Origin: Rhodocyclales bacterium
Lineage (GTDB): Bacteria > Pseudomonadota > Gammaproteobacteria > Burkholderiales > Rhodocyclaceae
DNA length: 64,000 nucleotides
Assembly: GCA_016192435.1 (NCBI GenBank)
Contig: JACPUD010000057.1
Span: 1-64,000 of the forward strand
Reading direction: 5' to 3'
Position 1 is the stretch's first letter; the number at the start of each line of letters is the position of its first letter. The translations under genes and the position numbers were made by a program. Under the pieces are notes generated by a model. The model was given only the letters and a program-made list of their open reading frames with translations, searched no databases and was not told the DNA's origin. Below are positions 30,261 through 37,686 of the stretch, one piece after another.

Positions 30261-30605
30261 TCACGCCCGGTCCTCGCGCACGGCCAGGCAATCGGCGGCC
30301 ATGCCGCCGGTGGCGTAGATGTTGAGGAATTTCAGGCTGATCACGCGCAGGCAGGATGACAGGTTCTTGTCGTTGGCCACCAGGCAGCCGTCGAGCACCC
30401 GCTCGATCAGACGCGGCACGGTGAGGCCGCATTCATCGGCCATGGCGTCGATGACGTTCCAGAACGCGCGCTCCAGCGCCACCGTGGTGCTGTGGCCATG
30501 AATGCGGAAACCGCGCTTTTCGGGAATGAACTCGCTGATCTGCGCCGTCGAGCAGGAGTCGAACATGTGATCGAGCAGATCCCGCGATTCACGATAGATG
30601 GTCAT
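30261..30605 (-). CDS. Ribbon-helix-helix domain protein (RHH_4 type)
   Basis: The 114-residue protein has the core HGHSTTVALERAFWNVIDAM, AxECGLTVPRLIERVL and NLSSCLRVISLKFL, a layout of RHH_4 proteins that may bind DNA. A strong Shine-Dalgarno (GGAGGAGG) sits six bases before the ATG. It is divergent from the sulfur operon at 30748, with a 142-bp shared promoter region, and precedes the haem GGDEF/EAL gene. It is a plausible regulator of the sulfur operon, by position only. Confidence 0.78.
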   Translation of the reverse strand: MTIYRESRDLLDHMFDSCSTAQISEFIPEKRGFRIHGHSTTVALERAFWNVIDAMADECGLTVPRLIERVLDGCLVANDKNLSSCLRVISLKFLNIYATGGMAADCLAVREDRA

Positions 30606-30747
30606 CTTGCCTCCTCCGGACGGGCCGCAGTTCTGCAGCCGATTTTTGTTTGCAATAAATACTACCCGAGCCGCGCCCCCTTCCATAGAATTCTTTCACA
30701 GCGTCGGCCGGCCAAGCCGCAACGCAACAACAAGGAGGAGTACCGGC

Positions 30748-31245
30748 ATGGAGTTTTTCCGCAAGACCCTCGACCCCATCATCGCGCTTGCAGCCATCGC
30801 GGTACTCGACATTTTCATGTTCCTGCTGATGGGTGCGTGGACCGTCGGCGGCGGCGAGACCATGATGACCGGCCTGATGGCCCAGGCCGTGCTCGGCGAC
30901 GAACTCGATCGCATCCCGTTCTGGAGCATCGTGTTTCCGCCGCATGCGGACTACTGGAAGATCTACATCAGCCTCGGCATGCTGTTCGGCGCCTTCGTCG
31001 GCGCGGTGGCCAGCAAGGAGTTCTACCTGCGCGTGCCGCGCCATCTGTCCGAATGGGTCCTGATCACCATCGGCGGACTGCTGATGGGCTTCGGCATCCG
31101 GCTGGCCTATATCTGCAACGTGTCGACCTTCTTCGGCCTGATGCCGGAAATGAACCTCGGCGGCTACCTGGCCATGTCCGGCATCATCGCCGGCGCCTGG
31201 GTCGGTTCGCTGATCTACAAGAAACTTCTGGAGCGGGACGCATGA
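30748..31245 (+). CDS. YeeE/YedE family membrane protein, first subunit
   Basis: A 165-residue protein with four predicted transmembrane helices. FGIRLAYICNVSTFFGLMPE carries one cysteine (C113) in the position of the G-x-x-x-x-GC motif that YeeE/YedE transporters use to pass thiosulfate or other sulfur species. Single-chain YeeE has two such halves; here the second half is the next gene, whose start overlaps this stop by ATGA. The start is supported by AAGGAGGAG. It is the first gene of the sulfur operon. Confidence 0.85.
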   Translation: MEFFRKTLDPIIALAAIAVLDIFMFLLMGAWTVGGGETMMTGLMAQAVLGDELDRIPFWSIVFPPHADYWKIYISLGMLFGAFVGAVASKEFYLRVPRHLSEWVLITIGGLLMGFGIRLAYICNVSTFFGLMPEMNLGGYLAMSGIIAGAWVGSLIYKKLLERDA

Positions 31246-31892
31246 CCCCTATCGTCGAATGCCTGGTGGCTTTTCTGTTCGGCTCCGTCGCCGGCCTGTT
31301 GATGCAGCGCTCGCGCTTCTGCAACACCGCCGCGCTGCGCGACGCGATCATGTTCAAGACCTATCGCAATACCAAGGCCATGCTGGTGGCGATGATGATC
31401 CTCACCGTCGGCTTCACCGGCTTCATGAGCGTCGGCGCCGGCCATCCGCTGCAGTTCGATGTCGGCCTCAACACCTTCGCCGGGCTGTTCCTGTTCGGCA
31501 TCGGCATGGTGCTGGCCGGGGCCTGCACGGTGTCGACCTGGGTCAAGGCCGGTGAAGGCAACATCGGCGCGCTGTGGGCGCTGATCTTCACCTTCGTCGG
31601 CATGTTCCTCTTCTCGCTGGTGTGGTCGGCGAGCTGGTGGCCGCCCGCGCCGCAGACCATGACCGGCCAGATCAATGCCCCGGCCCTGCAGCTCGGCTTC
31701 GCCAATGCGCAGACGCTGCAGGACAAGTTCGGCATACCCGCGATCGTCTTCGGCCTGGCGCAGACGGCCTTCCTGGCCCTGCTCTATCGCGGCATCCTGC
31801 GCCGCGAGCGCGCCCAGCACGCCGAGCACGAGAAGCACCAGCGGGAACACCAGAAGAAGAAGGCGGCCAGGGCCGCCGCTGTCGAAGTCTGA
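31242..31892 (+). CDS. YeeE/YedE family membrane protein, second subunit
   Basis: The 216-residue partner has five or so transmembrane helices, with conserved cysteines in MQRSRFCNTAALRDA (C27) and MVLAGACTVSTWVKAGEG (C95). With C113 of the first subunit these make three cysteines, the number E. coli YeeE needs to import thiosulfate. After the last helix comes a highly charged cytoplasmic tail (about residues 185-216, His/Lys/Glu-rich), possibly a docking site for the TusA encoded next. The start overlaps the previous stop. Confidence 0.87.
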   Translation: MTPIVECLVAFLFGSVAGLLMQRSRFCNTAALRDAIMFKTYRNTKAMLVAMMILTVGFTGFMSVGAGHPLQFDVGLNTFAGLFLFGIGMVLAGACTVSTWVKAGEGNIGALWALIFTFVGMFLFSLVWSASWWPPAPQTMTGQINAPALQLGFANAQTLQDKFGIPAIVFGLAQTAFLALLYRGILRRERAQHAEHEKHQREHQKKKAARAAAVEV

Positions 31893-31905
31893 TCGGGAGA
31901 AAGAA

Positions 31906-32211
31906 ATGGGATTGTTCGGGTCGAAAAAGAAAGTCGAGGAAGTCGTTGCCGGTGGCGAAGCGACACTTGCGGATGGCACCAGAATCGGCATTGCGCGCCG
32001 CGTCGACTGCCTCGGCGTGTCCTGCCCGCGGCCGCAACTGATGACCAAGAAGGCGGTCAACGAGGTCGCCGTCGGCGACATCATCGAAGTGCTGGCCGAC
32101 AACCCTTCCTCGGTCGAGGCCTTGCCGCCGCTGTGCGACGAGCTGGATGCCACGCATCTGGAGACGGTCAAGGCGTCCAACTGCTGGCACATCTATATCC
32201 GCAAGGACTGA
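31906..32211 (+). CDS. TusA-family sulfur-carrier protein
   Basis: The 101-residue cytoplasmic protein has an N-terminal extension and a TusA domain with the signature DCLGVSCPRPQLMTKKAV; the persulfide-accepting cysteine is the one in CPxP (C40). The C-terminal beta strands end in ASNCWHIYIRKD. TusA proteins receive sulfane sulfur and hand it on, and fusions or neighbours of YeeE commonly include one. The start is preceded by GGGAGAAAG. A second cysteine (C35) ahead of CPRP is a variant seen in YedE-linked TusA proteins. Confidence 0.88.
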   Translation: MGLFGSKKKVEEVVAGGEATLADGTRIGIARRVDCLGVSCPRPQLMTKKAVNEVAVGDIIEVLADNPSSVEALPPLCDELDATHLETVKASNCWHIYIRKD

Positions 32212-32215
32212 TGCC

Positions 32216-32425
32216 ATGTGGCAACGACTGCTCCTGCGTTTCCTTGTGGCGTTCTCGGCGATAGCCAGCATCGGCGGCCTGCTCTGGATGACTTTCGCGC
32301 CGCCACCGGGCATGAAGGCGACCGCGGATGGCGTGCCCTATTTCACGCCGCCGGTGGTGCATCCGGTCAGCGGCGCAGCCGTGCCGATGGAAACCCTGGT
32401 GCGCCATTACAAGGGAGGCAAATGA
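32216..32425 (+). CDS. Small single-pass membrane protein of the sulfur operon
   Basis: A 69-residue protein with one transmembrane helix (about residues 6-27, LLLRFLVAFSAIASIGGLLW). A short exposed part follows, with PYFTPPVVHPVSGAAVP and a basic end (RHYKGGK). I do not recognise the family. Its start lies four bases after the tusA stop, and its stop overlaps the next start (ATGA). It probably sits beside the YeeE/YedE complex as a small accessory subunit; this is by context only. Confidence 0.6.
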   Translation: MWQRLLLRFLVAFSAIASIGGLLWMTFAPPPGMKATADGVPYFTPPVVHPVSGAAVPMETLVRHYKGGK

Positions 32426-32517
32426 TGGGCATCGACGCGCAAACCATAGCCCACGGCCTGCTCTTCTGCCTGGCTTTCGGCATGATGTACCTGGCATTCT
32501 TCAGCGACTCGCTGTGA
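32422..32517 (+). CDS. 31-residue membrane microprotein of the sulfur operon
   Basis: The frame starts ATGATG (MMGIDAQTIAHGLLF) seven bases after AAGGGAGG and is almost wholly one hydrophobic helix (GLLFCLAFGMMYLAFF) with a central cysteine. Its ATG overlaps the stop of the previous gene, which together with the Shine-Dalgarno argues that it is real. It has no known homologue that I can name. The size and location resemble small stabilising subunits of membrane complexes. Confidence 0.55.
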   Translation: MMGIDAQTIAHGLLFCLAFGMMYLAFFSDSL

Positions 32518-32542
32518 GCCTGACCTTTTTCGGGAGAGCCCT

Positions 32543-32815
32543 ATGCTGAATCGCACCGGCGTAATTTTCTGTTCCGTGAGCCTGGTGCTGACCGTCGCCG
32601 TCTGCGCCGTCGGCTTCTCGCTGGCCGCCCTGCCGCGCGCAACCATCGCGGCGTCGAAACAGCCGGCGCCGCCGGAAACCCTGCCCGAGCTCGATTTGCC
32701 CGGCTTCGGCAAGGTGACGGTGATCGATCTCATGGGCTATTACATCGACAATCCGCCGGTGCCGGTGGCCGCGGGCGCTGCGCCGGCCGCGGCGAAACGC
32801 TTCGGCGGTTGCTGA
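32543..32815 (+). CDS. Small membrane-anchored protein with C-terminal GGC
   Basis: The 90-residue protein has an N-terminal helix (GVIFCSVSLVLTVAVCAVGFS) that is probably an uncleaved anchor. A Pro-rich periplasmic linker, the motif DLPGFGKVTVIDLMGYYIDN and an Ala-rich tail ending RFGGC follow. The terminal cysteine on a flexible Gly tail is what one would expect of a swinging sulfur-carrier arm, but this is inference. I know no named family. It lies 25 bp after the microprotein and three bases before the rhodanese-like gene. Confidence 0.6.
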   Translation: MLNRTGVIFCSVSLVLTVAVCAVGFSLAALPRATIAASKQPAPPETLPELDLPGFGKVTVIDLMGYYIDNPPVPVAAGAAPAAAKRFGGC

Positions 32816-32817
32816 CG

Positions 32818-33462
32818 ATGCGTACTGCCCTGGTCGCCCTGGCCCTGATTGTCGCGCCTGTGTGGGCGGCGAGCGACTTCGCGTACACGCAAAGAGTTGA
32901 CGCTGGCGAGACGGTGATCGACAGCCGTCCGCTGGCGGATTGCAAGCGCGCCAGCCTGCCCGGCGCGCGCTGCCTGCCGGCCGAGGATTTCCTTGGACCG
33001 TCCCGGCAATTGCCCAGCGAACGAAACATTCTCTGGCTGCTGGGAACGGCAGGTCTCAACGGTAGCGAATCCGTGCTGCTTGTCGGCCAGGATGAAACCG
33101 ACCGTGATTTCGTCGCCGGCCTGCTCTATCTCGCCGGACAAAAGTCGGTGCGCATCCTGAGCCTTCCCCCGCGCACCCAGGGCACGGTCAGCGGCGCGGA
33201 GCGCGGCATGGTGCGCAGTACGGTGTGGACGGCGCCGATGCGTGACCACTTATGGGTACTGGGCGCGGACATTCTGCGCAGCAAGCCGGCGCTGATCGAT
33301 GCGCGCCAGGCCGGGGCGACGCCGTCTCCAGGCGCTGGCGTGGTGATTGCCGACGATGCCCGGCAAGCGATCGCCCGCTTCACGCAGTTGCGCGCGGGCC
33401 GCGGACTTGCCGTGCGCGTCCATCCGGGCGGGCTGGCAATGGCAACAGGGAGAGCGCGCTAA
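32818..33462 (+). CDS. Periplasmic rhodanese-fold protein lacking the catalytic cysteine
   Basis: A 214-residue protein with signal peptide (MRTALVALALIVAPVWAAS). An N-terminal rhodanese-like half follows (DSRPLADCKRASLPGARCLPAEDF matches the D-x-R ... IPGA pattern), then a second degenerate half near LIDARQAGATPSPGAG. The loop that normally holds the active cysteine reads VGQDETDRD, so it should not form a persulfide by the usual chemistry. It may bind sulfur species or another rhodanese. Repeat copy 7 encodes QRVDAGETV at its mature N-terminus. It overlaps the next gene by one base. Confidence 0.68.
   Translation: MRTALVALALIVAPVWAASDFAYTQRVDAGETVIDSRPLADCKRASLPGARCLPAEDFLGPSRQLPSERNILWLLGTAGLNGSESVLLVGQDETDRDFVAGLLYLAGQKSVRILSLPPRTQGTVSGAERGMVRSTVWTAPMRDHLWVLGADILRSKPALIDARQAGATPSPGAGVVIADDARQAIARFTQLRAGRGLAVRVHPGGLAMATGRAR
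32893..32916 (+). repeat. Dispersed 24-bp repeat, copy 7 (inside rhodanese-like gene)
   Basis: AGAGTTGACGCTGGC, GAG, ACGGTG: one mismatch. It is in the same reading phase as the mltB copy and encodes R-V-D-A-G-E-T-V just after the signal peptide. Confidence 0.55.
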
Positions 33463-33752
33463 TGGACATCCTGTTCCATGTCAGCACCGCGGCCGGCGGA
33501 CGACTGCTGTATCCGCTGCTGCTCGCCGCAGCCCGCGCCGGCTGCAGCAGCGGCGCCTTCTTCACGCACGAAGGGGCGCTCGCTCTGCGCGACACCGACC
33601 TGACGGCGGCGCTCGTACATGTCGAGCGCGCCGTGGTCTGCGAGGAATCCTGGCATCGCTTCTGCCCGGGACTGCCCTGCCCCGTCGAGGCCGGCAGCCA
33701 GACCAGCAACAGCGCCCTGATGGGCGAGACACGCAAGGTGGTGAGCTTGTGA
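33462..33752 (+). CDS. DsrE-like small protein with four cysteines
   Basis: A 96-residue cytoplasmic protein that starts MDILFHVSTAAGGRLLYPLL, like an alpha/beta DsrE/TusD fold. It has cysteines at about 28, 60, 68 and 73 (VCEESWHRFCPGLPC). One of the last three could be the sulfur-accepting residue. The assignment to DsrE is by size, first strand pattern and neighbours, and is moderate. It overlaps both neighbours (TAATG and GTGA). Confidence 0.6.
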   Translation: MDILFHVSTAAGGRLLYPLLLAAARAGCSSGAFFTHEGALALRDTDLTAALVHVERAVVCEESWHRFCPGLPCPVEAGSQTSNSALMGETRKVVSL

Positions 33753-34036
33753 GCGCCAGCAATGAGAAAACGCTCCTGGTGCTGGCGCGGCACGACCACA
33801 CCGAGGCGATGCGCGTGGCGGCCGGGCTGACCATTTTCGGCCACCAGGTCGATCTGGTGTTCATGACCGGGCCGGTCGCCGACACCCCCGAAAACGCCGC
33901 CAATGCCGAACTGCTGGAACTGACCGGCATCGCGCCGCAAACCACCGTGGCCGCGATGGCCGACGACCTGCCCCTGCTCGACGCCGCGGCGCTGGCGCTG
34001 GCGATGACAAATGCCGACATCGTGCTCTCCATCTGA
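33749..34036 (+). CDS. DsrE/DsrF-like small protein without cysteines
   Basis: The 95-residue protein starts at GTG 33749, overlapping the previous stop. KTLLVLARHDHTEAMRVAAG, GHQVDLVFMTGPV and MTNADIVLSI give the beta-alpha pattern of DsrE-like proteins. There is no cysteine, so like TusC/DsrF it would be a structural partner and not the carrier. It would pair with the cysteine-rich protein encoded just before it. Confidence 0.62.
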   Translation: MSASNEKTLLVLARHDHTEAMRVAAGLTIFGHQVDLVFMTGPVADTPENAANAELLELTGIAPQTTVAAMADDLPLLDAAALALAMTNADIVLSI

Positions 34037-34043
34037 GTCGACC

Positions 34044-34229
34044 ATGAACATATTGCAACTGAATACCGGTCTGTTTCCCGACGCCCAGACCGTGATCGCC
34101 GCGCTGCGGCAGATGGCACCGACGCATCGCGTCGAGGTCGTCGATATCCGGCGTCCGGACCTGCAGCAAAGCGACTGGGACGGCGCCATCGTCGCAATCC
34201 TGGCCGCCGATCTGGTTGTCAGCACCTGA
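34044..34229 (+). CDS. Small DsrH/TusB-like candidate
   Basis: The 61-residue product (MNILQLNTGLFPDAQTVIAAL ... VAILAADLVVST) starts seven bases after the previous stop. It has an alternating strand-helix pattern that ends in a hydrophobic strand. The position as the third small gene after two DsrE-like ones recalls tusBCD/dsrEFH, but the residues are too few for a firm family call and there is no cysteine. Confidence 0.5.
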   Translation: MNILQLNTGLFPDAQTVIAALRQMAPTHRVEVVDIRRPDLQQSDWDGAIVAILAADLVVST

Positions 34230-34278
34230 AGCAAGCAGCACCTGGCAGAACCCATAAAACCTGATGGAGGAGACGCAC

Positions 34279-35211
34279 ATGAAGAGCATATTGATGAATA
34301 GCGGCCGTTCGTTCCGGCTGGCCTTGGCCTTGTTGTTCGGTTTCATCGGATCGGCCTGCGCCGCCGACCCGCTGGTCGACGCGGCGTGGCTCAAGGCGAA
34401 CCTGGGCAAGCCCGGCATCGTCGTGGTGGACATCCAGGGAACGTCCGATTACCTGCGCGGCCACATTCCCGGCGCGGCCAGCACCGACTTCGCCAAGTCC
34501 GGCTGGCGCGAGGAGACTGCCGAAAAGGTACCGGGCATGCTGCCGGCCAAACTCGACAAGCTGGTCGCCCACATCGGCAGCCTGGGCATCGACAACAACA
34601 GCCACGTAGTCCTCGTCGCTCCCGGCGGCGGCTATAGCGACATGGGCTTTGCGACGCGCATCTACTGGACCTTCAAGGTGCTCGGTCACGACAATCTGTC
34701 CATCCTCAACGGCGGCATGGCGGCCTGGACCAAGGACAAGGCCAATCCGCTGGAAACCGGCGCTGCCAAGGTGACGGCCAAGACCTTCACGCCGCATCCG
34801 CGTCTCGACATGGTCGCCACGGTCGCCGACGTCAAGGCGGCGAAGGCCAAGGGCGTGCTGCTGGTGGATAACCGTCCCGAAGATCAGTTCGTCGGCATCA
34901 ACGGCAGCCCGGCGGCCAAGGAAAACGGCACCCTGCCCGGCGCGCACAACCTGCCCTCGGGCTGGACCACCGAGAATGGCGGCGGCATGTTCCGCCCCAA
35001 GACCGAACTGGAAAAGCTGTTCAAGGTGGCCAGCGTGCCCACCAGCGGCGAGCAGATCAACTTCTGCAACACCGGCCATTGGGCGTCCGTCGGCTGGTTC
35101 GTATCGAGTGAAATCATGGGCAACAAGAAGGCCAGGATTTACGACGGCTCCATGACCGAATGGACCATCACCAAGGCCGGCCCGGTCGAGCACAAGATCA
35201 GCCTGAAATAA
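34279..35211 (+). CDS. Periplasmic sulfurtransferase (two-domain rhodanese)
   Basis: A 310-residue exported protein with signal peptide ending SACA/AD, two rhodanese domains and an active-site cysteine in the second (INFCNTGHWAS, about C263). The first domain is inactive (VVLVAPGGG in the loop). D-x-Q and GHIPGA elements (VVVDIQGTSDYLRGHIPGA) are clear. The start at 34279 is seven bases after GGAGGAG. It probably transfers sulfane sulfur from thiosulfate or a persulfide in the periplasm, feeding the YeeE/YedE channel encoded upstream. Confidence 0.88.
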   Translation: MKSILMNSGRSFRLALALLFGFIGSACAADPLVDAAWLKANLGKPGIVVVDIQGTSDYLRGHIPGAASTDFAKSGWREETAEKVPGMLPAKLDKLVAHIGSLGIDNNSHVVLVAPGGGYSDMGFATRIYWTFKVLGHDNLSILNGGMAAWTKDKANPLETGAAKVTAKTFTPHPRLDMVATVADVKAAKAKGVLLVDNRPEDQFVGINGSPAAKENGTLPGAHNLPSGWTTENGGGMFRPKTELEKLFKVASVPTSGEQINFCNTGHWASVGWFVSSEIMGNKKARIYDGSMTEWTITKAGPVEHKISLK

Positions 35212-35217
35212 GCCTGG

Positions 35218-35823
35218 ATGCGTGTCCGCATTCTCCTCGCGGGTCTCGCGGCGGCGTGCTGTTGCGCCGCCGTCCAGGCCGCGGGAGAGCATCAGCGTCG
35301 GCTGGCAGCGGAACTTGTCGTCATGGCCGGCGATGCGCGTCGGCTGGCAACCGGCGCCAGCGGACCGCTGGAACGCGAGGGACTGGTCAAGCGCCTCAGC
35401 GGGGCGCTTGCGTCGCTGCCGCTGCTGCTGCGCCGGGCCGATGACGATGCCAGGCCGGTGGCCGCCTTGCGCGCAACGCTCGCCCGCGGCGACTGGCGCG
35501 CCTTCGCTGCCGCGCTCGCGCCGCTCAGGCAGCGCCACGCCTTCGACGCGCGTGCCTTGCTGACCGCCGCGCCAACGCCGGACATGCTGGCTCTCGGCGC
35601 AGCCATCCACCGGACGACCTGCGCCGGCTGCCATGATGCGGCGGGCGGCGATACGCTGTTGCCGGCCTTCGATCTTTCACGGCAGATCAAATCCATGCCG
35701 CGCGAAGAATTCGCCGCGCGCCTGCTGCTCGGCGTGCGCGGCGATCGCACCATCGCCTGGCACAACCCGTTCAGCGATGCGGAACTCGCGGCGCTGATCG
35801 CCTGGTACGCCGCCGCCCGCTGA
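35218..35823 (+). CDS. Monohaem c-type cytochrome
   Basis: A 201-residue exported protein with signal peptide (LLAGLAAACCCAAVQAAG), an Ala/Arg-rich helical N-terminal region and a class I cytochrome c domain at the C-terminus. The haem motif is CAGCH at 135-139 and the likely axial methionine lies in IKSMPREEF. It starts six bases after the sulfurtransferase stop and is the last gene of the operon. It would accept electrons released when sulfane sulfur is oxidised or a thiol pair reoxidised; this is inference. Confidence 0.82.
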   Translation: MRVRILLAGLAAACCCAAVQAAGEHQRRLAAELVVMAGDARRLATGASGPLEREGLVKRLSGALASLPLLLRRADDDARPVAALRATLARGDWRAFAAALAPLRQRHAFDARALLTAAPTPDMLALGAAIHRTTCAGCHDAAGGDTLLPAFDLSRQIKSMPREEFAARLLLGVRGDRTIAWHNPFSDAELAALIAWYAAAR

Positions 35824-35861
35824 AGCGCCGGCCGCCAAATGGTGCGGCACGGCCGCCCCGC

Positions 35862-36977
35862 TCAGTCCGCAATGAATTCCCGCGGCGCCTTCGAGCTCTT
35901 GCCCAGCGCCTGCGCCACCGCAGCATGGGCGATCTGCCCGGCACAGACATTGAGGCCCGCGGCGAAACCGGGGTCGTCGCGCAGCGCCCGGCGCCAGCCC
36001 TTGTCGGCCAGCGCGCGCAGATAAGGCAGGGTGGCGTTGTTCAGCGCCAGCGCGGAAGTGAGCGGCACGGCGCCGGGCATGTTGGCGACGCAATAGTGCA
36101 GCACGCCTTCCTCGACGAAGACCGGATCGGCATGGGTGGTCGGACGCGAAACTGCGCAGCAGCCGCCCTGATCGATGGCGACATCGACGATCACCGCGCC
36201 GCGCTGCATTTTCCTCAACAGCGCGCGGTCGATCAGCTTCGGCGCCACGTCGCCCGGCTGCAGCACAGCGCCGACCACCAGATCGGCACCGCAGACGGCT
36301 TCTTCGATCACCGCGCCGCCGGCCAGCAGCGTGCGAATGCGTCCGGGATATTCGCGGTCGAGCGCGTCGAGCCGCGGCAGTGTGCGATTGATCACGGTCA
36401 CCGCAGCACCGAGCCCCAGCGCCATGCGCACCGCATGGCTGCCGACGCTGCCGGCGCCGAGCACCGTGACACGCCCCGGCGCCACCCCGGGAACCCCGCC
36501 GAGCAGCACGCCGCGGCCGCCCTGGGTCTTTTCGAGAAAGTGCGCGCCGACCTGCACCGCCAGGCGTCCGGCCACCGCCGACATGGGTGCGAGCAAGGGC
36601 AGCCCGCCATCGCGATCGGTCACCGTTTCATAGGCGATGGCGACGCCGCCGGCGCGCTGCAAGGCCTCGGTCTGGCGCGGGTCGGGCGCCAGGTGCAGGT
36701 AGGTGAACAGCACCTGGTCCGGCCGCAGGAAAGCGTACTCGTCGGCCTGCGGCTCCTTCACCTTGACCACCAGTTCGGCCGCCCAGGCGTCGGCCGCACC
36801 CGGCACGATGCGGGCGCCGGCCGCCGCATACTGCGCATCGCCGAAGCCGATCGGCACGCCGGCACCCGACTGGACATGTACCTCGTGCCCGGCCGCGCAC
36901 AGCTCCCGCACCGCGGCGGGAACCAGGCCGACGCGAAATTCGCCGGACTTGATTTCGGTGGGAACGCCAATACGCAT
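35862..36977 (-). CDS. ald: Alanine dehydrogenase
   Basis: The 371-residue enzyme converts alanine and NAD+ to pyruvate, ammonia and NADH. It has MRIGVPTEIKSGEFRVGLVP, the substrate-binding histidine in VLFTYLHLAPD, the Rossmann loop VTVLGAGSVGSHAVRMALG, and a C-terminal NMPGAVPLTSALALNNATLP. Length and motifs are normal. It is convergent with the sulfur operon and has its own promoter region, 139 bp from the hemerythrin gene. Confidence 0.94.
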   Translation of the reverse strand: MRIGVPTEIKSGEFRVGLVPAAVRELCAAGHEVHVQSGAGVPIGFGDAQYAAAGARIVPGAADAWAAELVVKVKEPQADEYAFLRPDQVLFTYLHLAPDPRQTEALQRAGGVAIAYETVTDRDGGLPLLAPMSAVAGRLAVQVGAHFLEKTQGGRGVLLGGVPGVAPGRVTVLGAGSVGSHAVRMALGLGAAVTVINRTLPRLDALDREYPGRIRTLLAGGAVIEEAVCGADLVVGAVLQPGDVAPKLIDRALLRKMQRGAVIVDVAIDQGGCCAVSRPTTHADPVFVEEGVLHYCVANMPGAVPLTSALALNNATLPYLRALADKGWRRALRDDPGFAAGLNVCAGQIAHAAVAQALGKSSKAPREFIAD

Positions 36978-37116
36978 TTTTCATCTCCTCGCGGATCTGC
37001 CACGCGGCCAAGTATGCACTTCCGGCGCCGAAATCGGTCTGGGTCGCCGGGTTTGCGCAATCTGAAATGCTTCATGACATGTTCACGGCCATGCTGCCAA
37101 CTGCTACCATGCATTC

Positions 37117-37515
37117 ATGACGAACTGGACTCCAGCCCTGAGCACCGGCGTGCCGCTGATCGACGAGCACCACAGGATAATTTTCCAGTGGATCGCCGAG
37201 TTGGAACGCGCCAGCGCCGATCGGCGCACGCTGTTCGGCGTTTACGCGATTACCCGGCTGAAACACTATATCCGCGACCACTTCGCGGCAGAGGAAGCCC
37301 TGATGGAGTCGGCCGCGTATCCGCAGCTGGCCGAGCACATGGCGGCACACGCGGACTTCCGCGTCAGGCTCGGAGAACTCCAGATTCGCTCCATCGAGCA
37401 GGACATTTCGGAGGAGACGGTGCAATTCCTCCGGGATTGGCTGGTCCAGCACATCGCCACGACCGACATGGCCTACGTGCCCTACCTCAAGCCACATAAC
37501 CGCATCCGCAACTGA
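37117..37515 (+). CDS. Bacteriohemerythrin
   Basis: The 132-residue four-helix protein keeps all di-iron ligands of hemerythrin: His18/19 (IDEHHRI), His55 and Glu59 (RDHFAAEEALM), His74 and His78 (AEHMAAHADF), His112 and Asp117 (VQHIATTD). It binds O2 reversibly in the cytoplasm, or senses it. It stands alone, upstream of the NIT-GGDEF gene by 171 bp. A role in delivering or sensing oxygen for redox signalling is likely but not shown. Confidence 0.9.
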   Translation: MTNWTPALSTGVPLIDEHHRIIFQWIAELERASADRRTLFGVYAITRLKHYIRDHFAAEEALMESAAYPQLAEHMAAHADFRVRLGELQIRSIEQDISEETVQFLRDWLVQHIATTDMAYVPYLKPHNRIRN

Positions 37516-37686
37516 TCGGCATCGCACGCAGCGGCGCTGCCGGCGGGACGCGCATGCCGGCACCATAGGGGCTTTGGCGCAGCGTATGATGCGCCGCTCG
37601 ATGCGACTTACAAGTGCATTAACAACGGCTTATGTTGCTATCGTGCGTGCTTCCTGCCGCCCCCGGAATTCTGCGAGCCACCTTTC

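Noticed and set aside
28151-30325. Long open frame antisense to the GGDEF/EAL gene
   Set aside because: His/Asp-rich shadow translation of a well-supported gene on the other strand.
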